A stretch of DNA of 13,057 bases from contig DAOUZG010000018.1 of NCBI GenBank assembly GCA_030665705.1, forward strand, positions 1 to 13,057, given 5' to 3'. The position numbers and the translations under genes were made by a program. Within the stretch, counting starts at the first letter, position 1. Each line of letters begins with the position of its first letter. Under the pieces are notes generated by a model. That model ran no database searches. It worked only from the letters and a program-made list of their open reading frames with translations, and had not been told where the DNA came from. The stretch comes from Deltaproteobacteria bacterium. GTDB lineage: Bacteria; Myxococcota_A; UBA9160; SZUA-336. Of this stretch, positions 1 to 6,946 are shown one piece after another.

Positions 1-129
1 CTCGCGGGCACTCAGCACGAGATGAGCCTCCTCTGGCTCGGTAGGCTACCCCGCGTAGATACGGGCCTGGGGACCTCGCTGTTACCGCGCGGGAGCCGCT
101 CGCCCTGCCAGAGCTCAGGGAGAACCCCG

Positions 130-153
130 GTAGGTCGAACCGCTCCGACCTAC
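130..153 (-). terminator. Hairpin overlapping the mgtE stop codon; weak terminator candidate
   Basis: A perfect 8-bp inverted repeat (GTAGGTCG / CGACCTAC) with an 8-nt loop spans the TAG stop codon of mgtE. No T-tract follows on the minus strand (the next bases read CGGGGTTCTC), so it is not a classical intrinsic terminator. It could still mark the 3' end of the mRNA. In the rest of 1-149 I see no gene or clear signal. Confidence 0.35.
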
Positions 154-1493
154 AGCAGCGCGTAGGCGACGAGGAAGAAGCTCGCGAGCCCCAGGACGTC
201 GGCGGAGGTCGTGACGAGCGGTCCGGATGCGACGGCGGGATCGATCGAGATCCGGTGGAAGAAGAGCGGGATGAAGGTGCCCAGCGCCGCCGCAATGAGG
301 ATGGAGGTGAAGATCCCGAGTGCCACGACAACCGGGAAGCGTGGCTCGGCGTATCCGAGCAGGGTCGCGACGAGCCCGAGTCCCCCGGCGAAGGCGACCC
401 CGAGGAGCAGGGCCGTGCCGATTTCGTACCGGGCAATCCTCCCCAGAGATGTCAGATCGATGCGGCCGGTGGCGAGCCCCCGCACAACGACCATCGCACA
501 CTGGTTCCCCACGTTCCCCCCCATTCCCAGAATGATGGGCATGAAGAACGCGAGCTTCACCCACTCTCGTAGCAGACCCTCGAACTGCCCCAGGATCGCC
601 ACCGCGACGAGCCCCCCGAAGAAGCTCGCGATGAGCCACGGGAAGCGGATCCAGGCGCCGCGCAACACCCCGGGGGAGCTCACCTCCTCGACGGTCGTCC
701 CCGCCAGCTTGAGGATGTCCTCGGTCGCCTCCTCCCGTATGACGTCGATCACGTCGTCCACCGTGACGACCCCGGCAAGCTGGCTGTTCGGGTTCACGAC
801 GGGAACGGCCAGAAGATCGTAGCGGGCCACGATCCTCGCCACATCTTCCTGGTCGGTGTCGGCCGTCACGCGTACCGGGTCCGTCACCATGCAGTCGCGA
901 AGCAGCGTGTAAGGCGGCTGCATGATGATCTGACGCAGCGAGAGAACGCCGACGAGGTGGCTTCGGTCATCCACGACGTAGACGTAGAAGCTCGCCTCGG
1001 CCTCCCGCTGCAGCTGGAGGCGCTCGATCGCCTCTTTGACCGTGAGGTCTTCCGACAGGGCGAAGCAGTCGGTGGTCATGATCGCCCCGGCGGTGTCTTC
1101 CGGGTAGCCGAGGAGGCGCTCTACGTCCTCGGCGGACTCGCCCATGTGCTCGAGAACCTCGTCCGCGTGCTCCCGCGGCAACTCGCGGAGGATCAGAGCC
1201 GCGTCGTCCGGAGACATGTAGACCAGCAGACGCGCGGCGACGGCAGGGTCGACCCCGGCAAGCAGGTCCGAGCGCCCGGTGAACTCGAGCAACGACAGGA
1301 CCTCGGCACGGATCTCGTCCGCGCTGATCAGGTCGAAGACCGACTTACGGTCCGCCGGCGTCAGACGGTCGAGAACGTGGGCGATGTCGGCGGGATGACT
1401 CTTGTCTAGGAACTTGCGCGCATGCCCCCATGCCCCGCGCCGCACGAGGCGAAGCAGGCTGTTCTGCAGCAGCGTCGCAGGTCGATCCTGCAT
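150..1493 (-). CDS. mgtE: Magnesium transporter MgtE
   Basis: This is a Mg2+-gated Mg2+ channel of the inner membrane. The 447 residues show the full MgtE layout: an alpha-helical N domain (about 10-130), a paired CBS domain (about 135-260) and a C-terminal five-helix pore domain (about 280-447). Family hallmarks are P-I-I-L-G-M-G-G-N-V-G-N-Q near 319-331 and D-P-A-V-A-S-G-P-x-V-T-T near 418-429, followed by the pore-lining aspartate at 432. Length is normal for the family. I chose ATG at 1493, which has a GGTG Shine-Dalgarno-like stretch 5 nt upstream. An in-frame GTG two codons earlier (1499) is possible. The gene lies 76 bp after the helix-turn-helix gene on the same strand and may be the last gene of that transcript. 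No Mg2+-sensing leader is recognisable in the short gap. Confidence 0.96.
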   Translation of the reverse strand: MQDRPATLLQNSLLRLVRRGAWGHARKFLDKSHPADIAHVLDRLTPADRKSVFDLISADEIRAEVLSLLEFTGRSDLLAGVDPAVAARLLVYMSPDDAALILRELPREHADEVLEHMGESAEDVERLLGYPEDTAGAIMTTDCFALSEDLTVKEAIERLQLQREAEASFYVYVVDDRSHLVGVLSLRQIIMQPPYTLLRDCMVTDPVRVTADTDQEDVARIVARYDLLAVPVVNPNSQLAGVVTVDDVIDVIREEATEDILKLAGTTVEEVSSPGVLRGAWIRFPWLIASFFGGLVAVAILGQFEGLLREWVKLAFFMPIILGMGGNVGNQCAMVVVRGLATGRIDLTSLGRIARYEIGTALLLGVAFAGGLGLVATLLGYAEPRFPVVVALGIFTSILIAAALGTFIPLFFHRISIDPAVASGPLVTTSADVLGLASFFLVAYALL

Positions 1494-1569
1494 GGGCACA
1501 CCGAAATCAGGGGAATGGTCACGAACAATGGAGGCTGACCCAGGTTCGCCTTTCGGTCAACCTCCCGGC

Positions 1570-2073
1570 TCACCCCTCGGGCTCGTCCAGGAGCTGGAAG
1601 AGGTGATCGGGCCGATGCACGACGGCCGACTCCTCCGCAGCCTCCTGCCGACGCTCTCCCTCCAGCGGCTCCTCCGAGACCGCCTTCCAAACCCCGGCCA
1701 GCCCCGCGAGCGCGAGGAGCAACAGCGCCACGGCGGCCATGATCCGACGCGCGCGTGGCCGCACGCTCGCCGCGTCGCCGCCGGGCGGGTATCCCCCGAC
1801 CCGTGCAGCGGCTTCGTCGGGATCCGCCCCGATAGCGTCCGCAAGTACGCGGGCCATTGCACGACTGTTGCCGTCCGGCGGAAGCTCCACGCGTCCCGCC
1901 TCGAGCGCCCAGATCCGTTCAGGTGGGATCCGCGTGCGAATGGCGACGAACTCAACCGAGACCTGCCGGAGCCGGCGTTCGCACGAAAACCAGACCCCGA
2001 AGGTAGCCTCCGGTTGCTCTGCGGATCGATCTATTCGATCACCCGCAGGTATTCCCGAGAACGCTCTCCCCAC
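1570..2073 (-). CDS. RodZ-like helix-turn-helix protein with one transmembrane segment
   Basis: Residues about 24-92 resemble the cytoplasmic helix-turn-helix domain of the RodZ/HTH_25 family: F-G-x-W near the start, then A-I-R-T-R-I-P-P-E-R-I-W-A-L-E-A-G-R near 44-61. A basic patch (R-P-R-A-R-R) and one hydrophobic helix (about 111-128) follow, with an acidic tail of about 39 residues. RodZ-type proteins link a cytoplasmic HTH to the membrane and act in cell shape or envelope organisation; whether this one does so is inference. The only in-frame start giving the whole domain is GTG at 2073, which overlaps the TPR gene by 43 bp and has only a distant GGAG-like signal. A good GGAGG sits near the TPR stop codon, but no ordinary start codon follows it in frame. 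The start is therefore uncertain. The periplasmic part is much shorter than in classical RodZ. Confidence 0.7.
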   Translation of the reverse strand: MGRAFSGIPAGDRIDRSAEQPEATFGVWFSCERRLRQVSVEFVAIRTRIPPERIWALEAGRVELPPDGNSRAMARVLADAIGADPDEAAARVGGYPPGGDAASVRPRARRIMAAVALLLLALAGLAGVWKAVSEEPLEGERRQEAAEESAVVHRPDHLFQLLDEPEG

Positions 2074-2807
2074 TGGCCGGCGCCCCCCCGCTCCGATGCG
2101 ACCCGAAGGTGCTCCAGAGCCTTCTCCCGCTGGCCGAGTTTGATGTACGTCACGCCCAGTCGGAATCGCGTCTCCGCCTCCGCGTAAGCGAACAGCTCGG
2201 GCTGCCGGTCCTGCAGAATCTCCAGCACCTGCTCCAGGTGGGTCGCCGCTTCGACGTGTTGCCCCTTCTCGGAGAGGACGATCCCCAGGTTCAGGTGCGC
2301 CTGAAAGCTCCGTCTGTTCGTCCCGACGGCTTCTCGGAGGTGCTGCTCCGCGACCCCGACGTCTCCGGATTTGTACTCGGCCCAGGCGAGGTTGACAAGG
2401 GCACGCTCCGGCAGAAGGAAGGTCGGCTCTTCGAGCAGCAGACGGTTCTCCGCAATGGCCTCCTCGTAGCGCTCCTGCTCGATGTAGAGAGCTCCGAGGT
2501 TCAGGCGCGCGTCCAGCATCTCCGGGTCGTAGTAGAGCGCCTTTCGGAAGTGCTCCTCGGAAAGGCTCTCCTCACCCTTGCGGCGGTAGGCCTCGCCGAT
2601 CCCGAAGTGGGCCTCCGCATCCTGGGGGTGCACCTTGATTGCGTGCCGGTACTCCCGGATCGCGAGCTCCATCTCCGCCCGCTGCAGGTGCATCGCGCCC
2701 AGGTCCCGATGGGCCCGGGACTGCCGGAGTTCCTGCTCGGTGACCGTGGCGCACGCCAGCAGGAGACCGAGGCCGATGTAACCGATGCCCCTCCCAATCG
2801 CTCTCAT
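2031..2807 (-). CDS. TPR-repeat lipoprotein, PilF/PilW/Tgl-like (type IV pilus secretin pilotin family)
   Basis: The 258-residue product begins with a short lipoprotein signal peptide ending in the lipobox L-L-A-C (Cys19), so it is probably lipidated and outer-membrane targeted. The rest is about six tetratricopeptide repeats, for example A-H-F-G-I-G-E-A-Y-R-R-K-G near 66-78 and A-R-L-N-L-G-A-L-Y near 100-108. A TPR lipoprotein of this size matches PilF/PilW of pseudomonads and Tgl of Myxococcus, which help assemble the PilQ secretin of type IV pili. No other pilus gene is in the window, so the pilotin role rests on architecture alone. The ATG follows a strong G-rich ribosome-binding site (AGGGGGGGTGGG), 12 bp after the preceding gene. 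Both probably use the sigma-28-like promoter at 3922-3949. Confidence 0.82.
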   Translation of the reverse strand: MRAIGRGIGYIGLGLLLACATVTEQELRQSRAHRDLGAMHLQRAEMELAIREYRHAIKVHPQDAEAHFGIGEAYRRKGEESLSEEHFRKALYYDPEMLDARLNLGALYIEQERYEEAIAENRLLLEEPTFLLPERALVNLAWAEYKSGDVGVAEQHLREAVGTNRRSFQAHLNLGIVLSEKGQHVEAATHLEQVLEILQDRQPELFAYAEAETRFRLGVTYIKLGQREKALEHLRVASERGGAGQWGERSREYLRVIE

Positions 2808-2819
2808 CCCACCCCCCCT

Positions 2820-3872
2820 TTAGAACATGACGAGGACTCGCCCAGCCGCGTCCTCGGGGCGCGACGGGTCCATGCTTTTTAGGACAACCGATACCTTGCC
2901 GAGGACCTTCCGCCCGGCTCGGCTCCCCGTCCGGGTTCCTGTCGACGTTCCGGTAAGCGTTCCTGTCTGGGTCCCCGTCCTATCTCTCGCGTCGGTAGGC
3001 TTGGGCTGCGGCTGACGTGGTTGAGGCCGACGCGCTTGAGCGGGCCGCGATGCCGCCCGCTCCTGGCTCGAGCGTTGCTTCGTCCGCTCCTGGGCCGGGG
3101 GCCCCTCTTGCCCTGTATCGGCAGGGCGTCGCGATGGCTGTTCGGGACGCGCCCGCGCCGCTGAATCGGTCCGGCGCTCCGCCTGCCGCGGCGGGCTCGC
3201 CTGCGAACGCCTCTCCCGCTCTCCGGCGTCGGCAGGGCGTTTCGCCTGCTGCGCTGGCTGCGTGCGTCGGGCCTGCTGTGGCCGGCTTGACCCCGAATGA
3301 GCCTTCTCGCGCGCCTGACTCGCGTCCGCGGCGTGCCGAGCCGCGGGCGGCGGGCTCGGGGTCCGAGCGGGCTCCGGCCGGGCCGATGGCTTCGGCGCTG
3401 CAGCTGGAGCCGAGCGCCGCGGCTGTTGCGGCGGGACGGAGGGCTCGGGCGGCTGCGCCCGGCTCGGGCGCGGCTGGGCTGCGGCTGGCTGCTGGGGTGC
3501 CTTGACGGCTCGGAACTCATCCCAGAGCCGGAGCCGAGCATCCTGCTCGTGCAGCTCGAGGCTCTGGAAATCCGGCGCATCCATCAGAAGGCCCAGGCTG
3601 TCAACAAAGCCGAGGGCCGACTCGACCGCGTGTCCGACATCCTCCTCGGAGAGGAGCGGATCGGAGTCGGCGTAGCGCTCGACCTCTCCTCGCTCGACGA
3701 ACCGAACGAGGATCACGACCTGCCCCTTTCGCCCGTTCCAAACCCCAGCCAGGCCGGCACGGGCGCACTCGGGGCCCCGTCCCATGTCGACCTCGACATC
3801 TTGAAGGGAGAACGCCAGCGCTCGGATGAGATCCGCCCGAAGGGCGGTCGGACCGTCTCCTTGAGCGAACAT
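2820..3872 (-). CDS. Protein of unknown function with a folded N-terminus and a long Pro/Ala/Arg/Gln-rich disordered region
   Basis: I do not recognise a named family. Three parts are visible in 350 residues. Residues 1-125 look folded (R-A-D-L-I-R-A-L-A, then G-V-W-N-G-R-K-G-Q-V-V-I-L-V-R-F-V). Residues about 126-298 are very rich in Pro, Ala, Arg, Gln and Ser, with few hydrophobics, and look disordered and basic. A T-G-T-x repeat (residues 299-317) then leads into a 32-residue hydrophobic/basic C-terminus ending V-L-V-M-F. There is no signal peptide or membrane helix, so it is probably cytoplasmic. ATG at 3872 has a GGGGGGGAGA ribosome-binding site. It is the first gene after a sigma-28-like promoter and lies 12 bp before the Tgl-like lipoprotein gene, which hints at a surface-motility or envelope role (inference). 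Other frames are also open here because of the base composition, but only this frame has structured ends and good gene spacing. Confidence 0.78.
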   Translation of the reverse strand: MFAQGDGPTALRADLIRALAFSLQDVEVDMGRGPECARAGLAGVWNGRKGQVVILVRFVERGEVERYADSDPLLSEEDVGHAVESALGFVDSLGLLMDAPDFQSLELHEQDARLRLWDEFRAVKAPQQPAAAQPRPSRAQPPEPSVPPQQPRRSAPAAAPKPSARPEPARTPSPPPAARHAADASQAREKAHSGSSRPQQARRTQPAQQAKRPADAGERERRSQASPPRQAERRTDSAARARPEQPSRRPADTGQEGPPAQERTKQRSSQERAASRPAQARRPQPRQPQPKPTDARDRTGTQTGTLTGTSTGTRTGSRAGRKVLGKVSVVLKSMDPSRPEDAAGRVLVMF

Positions 3873-3921
3873 CGGGTCTCCCCCCCACGCCCCGACTGAA
3901 GGGCGTACGTCTTCGGCGGTG

Positions 3922-3949
3922 TTATCGGCCGTTTGAGGGACGGACTTGA
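3922..3949 (-). promoter_or_regulatory. Sigma-28 (FliA)-like promoter
   Basis: On the minus strand the gap between the PfkB gene and the low-complexity gene reads TCAAGTCC, 12 nt, GCCGATAA. The second box matches the enterobacterial FliA -10 element GCCGATAA at 8/8. The first matches TAAAGTTT at 5/8. The spacer is 12 nt where 11 is usual. The -10 box ends about 50 nt upstream of the ATG at 3872. It would drive the low-complexity protein, the TPR lipoprotein and perhaps the genes beyond. Confidence 0.6.
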
Positions 3950-3993
3950 CCCAGCGGGTCGTTCAGGGACGCGCAGCGAAGCGGCAACAGCCC

Positions 3994-4893
3994 TCAGAAA
4001 CGGGTGAGGGCCCGGAACTCCTCGAAGCGCTGCTCCACCTCGTCCTGCGTCAGGTCCCGGAAGCGATCGAGACTGAAGCGTTCCACGCCAAACGAGGCCA
4101 TCACCGAGCCGTAGATGATGGCGCGCCGAAGGGCCTCGGGCCCGCTCGAGCCCTCCCGGGCGAGCGCTCCGATCAGACCCCCGGCGAAGCTGTCCCCCGC
4201 CCCGGTGGGATCCTGGACCTGCTGGAGCGGGAAGGCGGGAGCCGAGAAGATCCCTTCCTCATCGAACAGCAGCGCTCCGCTCTCGCCCCGCTTGATGATG
4301 ACGATGCGCGGCCCGCGTTCCCGGATCGCTTCCGCCGCCTTCACCAGGTTGCGGATCCCCGTGAGCTGGTGAGCTTCCTCATCGTTGATCACGATCGCAT
4401 CGACCGCGGCTAGAGTGAGCTCCAACTCGCTCGCTTCGCTCTCGATCCAGAAGTTCATGGTGTCCATCGCAGTAAGAACGGGGGCCTCGGCTTGCTGGAG
4501 CACGTTGCGCTGGAGTGTCGGGTGGATGTTGGCGAGGAACACGTACACGGAGTCCCGAAAGTGGCGGGGAAGTTCCGGGCGGAACCCCTCGAACACACCG
4601 AGCTCGGTGTAGAGGGTTTCGCGTTCGTTGAGGTTTTCGAGGTAGCGTCCGCCCCAGCGGAACGTCGAACCTTCCGCGTGCACGATCCCCCCGAGGTCGA
4701 TCCCGCGCGACTCGAGGAACTCCAGGTGCTCCCGCGGAAAGTCGGTGCCGACCACCCCGACCACACGGACGGGGGAGAAGTAGCGGGCCGCCACGGCGAA
4801 GTAGCACGCCGCGCCTCCCAGCACTCCCTGGACGCGGCCCGCCGGCGCCTCGACATCGTCGAGCGCCACCGAGCCGACGACCAGAACGCTCAT
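3994..4893 (-). CDS. PfkB-family (ribokinase-like) sugar or nucleoside kinase
   Basis: The 299-residue product has the ribokinase fold signatures. The N-terminal substrate/glycine motif is G-G-A-A-C-Y-F-A (26-33), and the C-terminal ATP/anion-hole motif is D-P-T-G-A-G-D-S-F-A-G-G (228-239), with D234 as the expected catalytic base. A cytoplasmic kinase using ATP on a sugar or nucleoside is expected; the substrate cannot be read from sequence. ATG at 4893 starts 5 bp after the sucD stop, and the homologous domain begins right there. Longer in-frame readings from 5256 run inside sucD and are not part of the protein. It is the last gene of the mdh-sucC-sucD cluster. In many relatives a nucleoside diphosphate kinase gene can sit after sucD, so a PfkB kinase here is notable but not proof of a metabolic link. 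Confidence 0.92.
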   Translation of the reverse strand: MSVLVVGSVALDDVEAPAGRVQGVLGGAACYFAVAARYFSPVRVVGVVGTDFPREHLEFLESRGIDLGGIVHAEGSTFRWGGRYLENLNERETLYTELGVFEGFRPELPRHFRDSVYVFLANIHPTLQRNVLQQAEAPVLTAMDTMNFWIESEASELELTLAAVDAIVINDEEAHQLTGIRNLVKAAEAIRERGPRIVIIKRGESGALLFDEEGIFSAPAFPLQQVQDPTGAGDSFAGGLIGALAREGSSGPEALRRAIIYGSVMASFGVERFSLDRFRDLTQDEVEQRFEEFRALTRF

Positions 4894-4898
4894 CCGAC

Positions 4899-5777
4899 CT
4901 ACTTCGCGTCGGGAGCGGCCTGTCGGAGCGTCGCGCCGATGAGGGCCGGCGACTCGGCCACCGCAATCCCCGCGGCGTTCAGAGCCTTGATCTTCTCGTC
5001 CGCCGTGCCCTTTCCCCCGGAGATGATCGCGCCAGCATGCCCCATGCGCTTTCCGGGCGGTGCGGTGCGGCCCGCGATGAACGCGACCACCGGTTTCGTC
5101 ATCTCCTTCCGAACGAGCTCGGCAGCCTCCTCCTCGGCGGTTCCGCCGATCTCCCCGATCAGCACCACCGCCTTCGTGCCCGCGTCCTGCTCGAACAGCG
5201 GCAGCAGGTCCACGAAGTTCATTCCCGGAATCGGGTCGCCACCGATCCCGATGCACGTGGACTGACCAAGTCCGAGACGGGTGAGCTGGTCCACCGCCTC
5301 ATAGGTAAGGGTTCCGGATCGCGAGATGACGCCCACGGAGCCCGGCTTGAAGATGGAGTAGGGGGCAATGCCGATCCGAACACGCTCCGCCGGTGCGACG
5401 ACCCCCGGGCAGTTGGGCCCGATGACCCGCGTCGGCGAACCACTGAGCGCCGTCTTCGCGCGGAGCATGTCGCGCACCGGGATCCCTTCGGTGATCACCA
5501 CGACGAGGGAGATCCCGGCGTCGGCCGCCTCGAGGATCGCATCCGCCGCACCCGGCGGTGGGACGAAGACCACCGACGTGTTGGCACCGGTCTCCCGCAC
5601 GGCCTCCTGGACCGTATTGAAGATCGGCACCCCGACGGCGCTCTGTCCCCCCTTGCCGGGGGTGACCCCTCCGACGACCTGCGTTCCGTATTCGAGGGAG
5701 AGACTCGCGTGAAGCTGACCGACGCGTCCCATCCCCTGTACCAGAAGCCGCGTGTCTTTCTTGATCAGGATGCTCAT
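4899..5777 (-). CDS. sucD: Succinyl-CoA synthetase alpha subunit (ADP/GDP-forming)
   Basis: The alpha subunit carries the CoA site and the phosphohistidine of the TCA-cycle enzyme that makes ATP or GTP from succinyl-CoA. Visible motifs are G-G-V-T-P-G-K-G-G (36-44), I-G-P-N-C-P-G-V (119-126), S-R-S-G-T-L-T-Y-E (152-160), G-I-G-G-D-P-I-P-G (177-185) and the active-site [14 protein letters not shown] with His247. Length (292 aa) is normal. ATG at 5777 overlaps the sucC stop in an ATGA arrangement, indicating translational coupling. An oddity is the N-terminal CoA-loop region, which reads [10 protein letters not shown] (14-23) where E. coli has Q-G-F-T-G-S-Q-G-T-F-H. That is one residue shorter and lacks the T-G-x-x-G pattern. 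The remaining motifs are intact, so function is likely kept. Confidence 0.96.
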   Translation of the reverse strand: MSILIKKDTRLLVQGMGRVGQLHASLSLEYGTQVVGGVTPGKGGQSAVGVPIFNTVQEAVRETGANTSVVFVPPPGAADAILEAADAGISLVVVITEGIPVRDMLRAKTALSGSPTRVIGPNCPGVVAPAERVRIGIAPYSIFKPGSVGVISRSGTLTYEAVDQLTRLGLGQSTCIGIGGDPIPGMNFVDLLPLFEQDAGTKAVVLIGEIGGTAEEEAAELVRKEMTKPVVAFIAGRTAPPGKRMGHAGAIISGGKGTADEKIKALNAAGIAVAESPALIGATLRQAAPDAK

Positions 5778-6931
5778 GATGCTGCCGCCGCGACCGCCCT
5801 CTCGGCAGCCTCCTGCATCCCCTCCGCAGAGGTGATGTTCAGGCCCGATTTCTTGAGTATCTCGCGCCCCTGCTCCGCGTTCGTCCCGTCGAGTCGGACC
5901 ACGAGCGGGACCTTGACACCGACGGTCTTCGTCGCCTCGATGACCCCTTCCGCGATGACATCGCACAGCACGATGCCACCAAAAATGTTCACCAGAATCG
6001 CCTTGACGTTGGGATCCTCGAGGATCAGCCGGAACGCGTGGCTGACGCGCTCCGCATCGGCCGTGCCTCCCACGTCGAGGAAGTTCGCAGGCTCGCCCCC
6101 GCAGAGCTTGATGTTGTCCATCGTCGCCATGGCGAGCCCGGCACCGTTGACCATGCAGCCGATGTTCCCCTCCATCGAGACCCACGAGAGGTCGTACTCC
6201 TTCGCCTCTCGCTCTCGCGGGTCCTCTTCGTCCGGGTCCCTCAGATCCTGGATATCGGGATGTCGAAACAGACCGCTGTCATCGAAGTTCAGCTTGCAAT
6301 CGAGCGGAACGACGCCGTCGCCCGACACCACTAACGGGTTGATCTCCACCAACGAGGCGTCTTTCTCGAGGAATATCCGGTAGAGCGCCCGCAGGAGCGG
6401 CACGAGGCTCCCCACCTGCTTGGCGCTCAGGTGAAGAGCGAACCCCAGGTTCCGGATCTGGTAGTCGCTGAGACCGACGAGCGGATCGACCTGGATCGTG
6501 AGGATCTTCTCGGGGCTCTTCGCAGCGACCACCTCGATCTCGACCCCCCCCTCCTCGGAGGCGAGGATCGCGATCGTCTCGGTCGCGCGATCGACGAGGA
6601 GCCCCAGGTAGAGCTCTCGGTCGATCGAGGTCGCGGCCTCGACGTAGACGCGCCGCACGAGCTTACCGGCCGCCCCGGTCTGTGGGGTCACGAGCTTCTG
6701 TCCGAGCATCCCCTTCGCCGCGTCGCGTGCCTCCTCGGGGGAGCCAACCAGCTTGATGCCGCCCCCCTTTCCGCGACCTCCGGCATGGACCTGCGCTTTG
6801 ACAACGACCGGACCCCCGATCTCACGCGCCGCGCGCTCGGCCTCCTCCGGGGTCGTCGCCAAGCTCCCCTGAGGAACCTTCACGGCATACGCGCGTAAGA
6901 GTTCCTTCGCCTGATATTCGTGAACGTTCAT
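5774..6931 (-). CDS. sucC: Succinyl-CoA synthetase beta subunit
   Basis: This is the nucleotide-binding (ATP-grasp) beta subunit, partner of sucD. The 385 residues start [12 protein letters not shown], the classic SucC start. They contain [17 protein letters not shown] (42-58), E-I-N-P-L-V-V (196-202), [14 protein letters not shown] (255-268), [12 protein letters not shown] (278-289) and N-I-F-G-G-I-V (315-321). At residue 322 the usual Arg of F-G-G-I-V-R-C-D is Leu (codon CTG). Whether it prefers ADP or GDP cannot be decided here. It follows mdh after 15 bp and overlaps sucD by 4 bp, so the three are surely one operon. Confidence 0.97.
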   Translation of the reverse strand: MNVHEYQAKELLRAYAVKVPQGSLATTPEEAERAAREIGGPVVVKAQVHAGGRGKGGGIKLVGSPEEARDAAKGMLGQKLVTPQTGAAGKLVRRVYVEAATSIDRELYLGLLVDRATETIAILASEEGGVEIEVVAAKSPEKILTIQVDPLVGLSDYQIRNLGFALHLSAKQVGSLVPLLRALYRIFLEKDASLVEINPLVVSGDGVVPLDCKLNFDDSGLFRHPDIQDLRDPDEEDPREREAKEYDLSWVSMEGNIGCMVNGAGLAMATMDNIKLCGGEPANFLDVGGTADAERVSHAFRLILEDPNVKAILVNIFGGIVLCDVIAEGVIEATKTVGVKVPLVVRLDGTNAEQGREILKKSGLNITSAEGMQEAAERAVAAAAS

Positions 6932-6946
6932 GCGCGCCTCGAGCCG

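Noticed and set aside
1501..1556. CCGAAA ... TTTCGG inverted repeat before mgtE as a Mg2+ riboswitch or terminator
   Set aside because: Only 6 bp pair across a 44-bp gap, with no ykoK- or mgtA-like leader features. Likely chance.
3017..3899. Plus-strand open frames opposite the low-complexity gene
   Set aside because: Low-complexity Pro/Arg/Ala coding makes all frames open. Only the minus frame has good start signals and fits the operon.
3948..3960. GACCC-AGC-GGGTC hairpin as terminator of the PfkB gene
   Set aside because: The stem is only 5 bp with no T-tract, and it overlaps the sigma-28-like -35 box.
3994..5256. Extended PfkB reading upstream of 4893
   Set aside because: The extra 121 residues overlap sucD and look like frame-shifted sucD. 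The kinase fold starts at 4893.
4899..6185. Extended sucD reading upstream of 5777
   Set aside because: The extension lies inside sucC in another frame. The classic SucD start M-S-I-L-I with an ATGA overlap is at 5777.
5037..6383. 448-residue plus-strand open frame opposite sucC/sucD
   Set aside because: It is the shadow of two complete and well-recognised genes.
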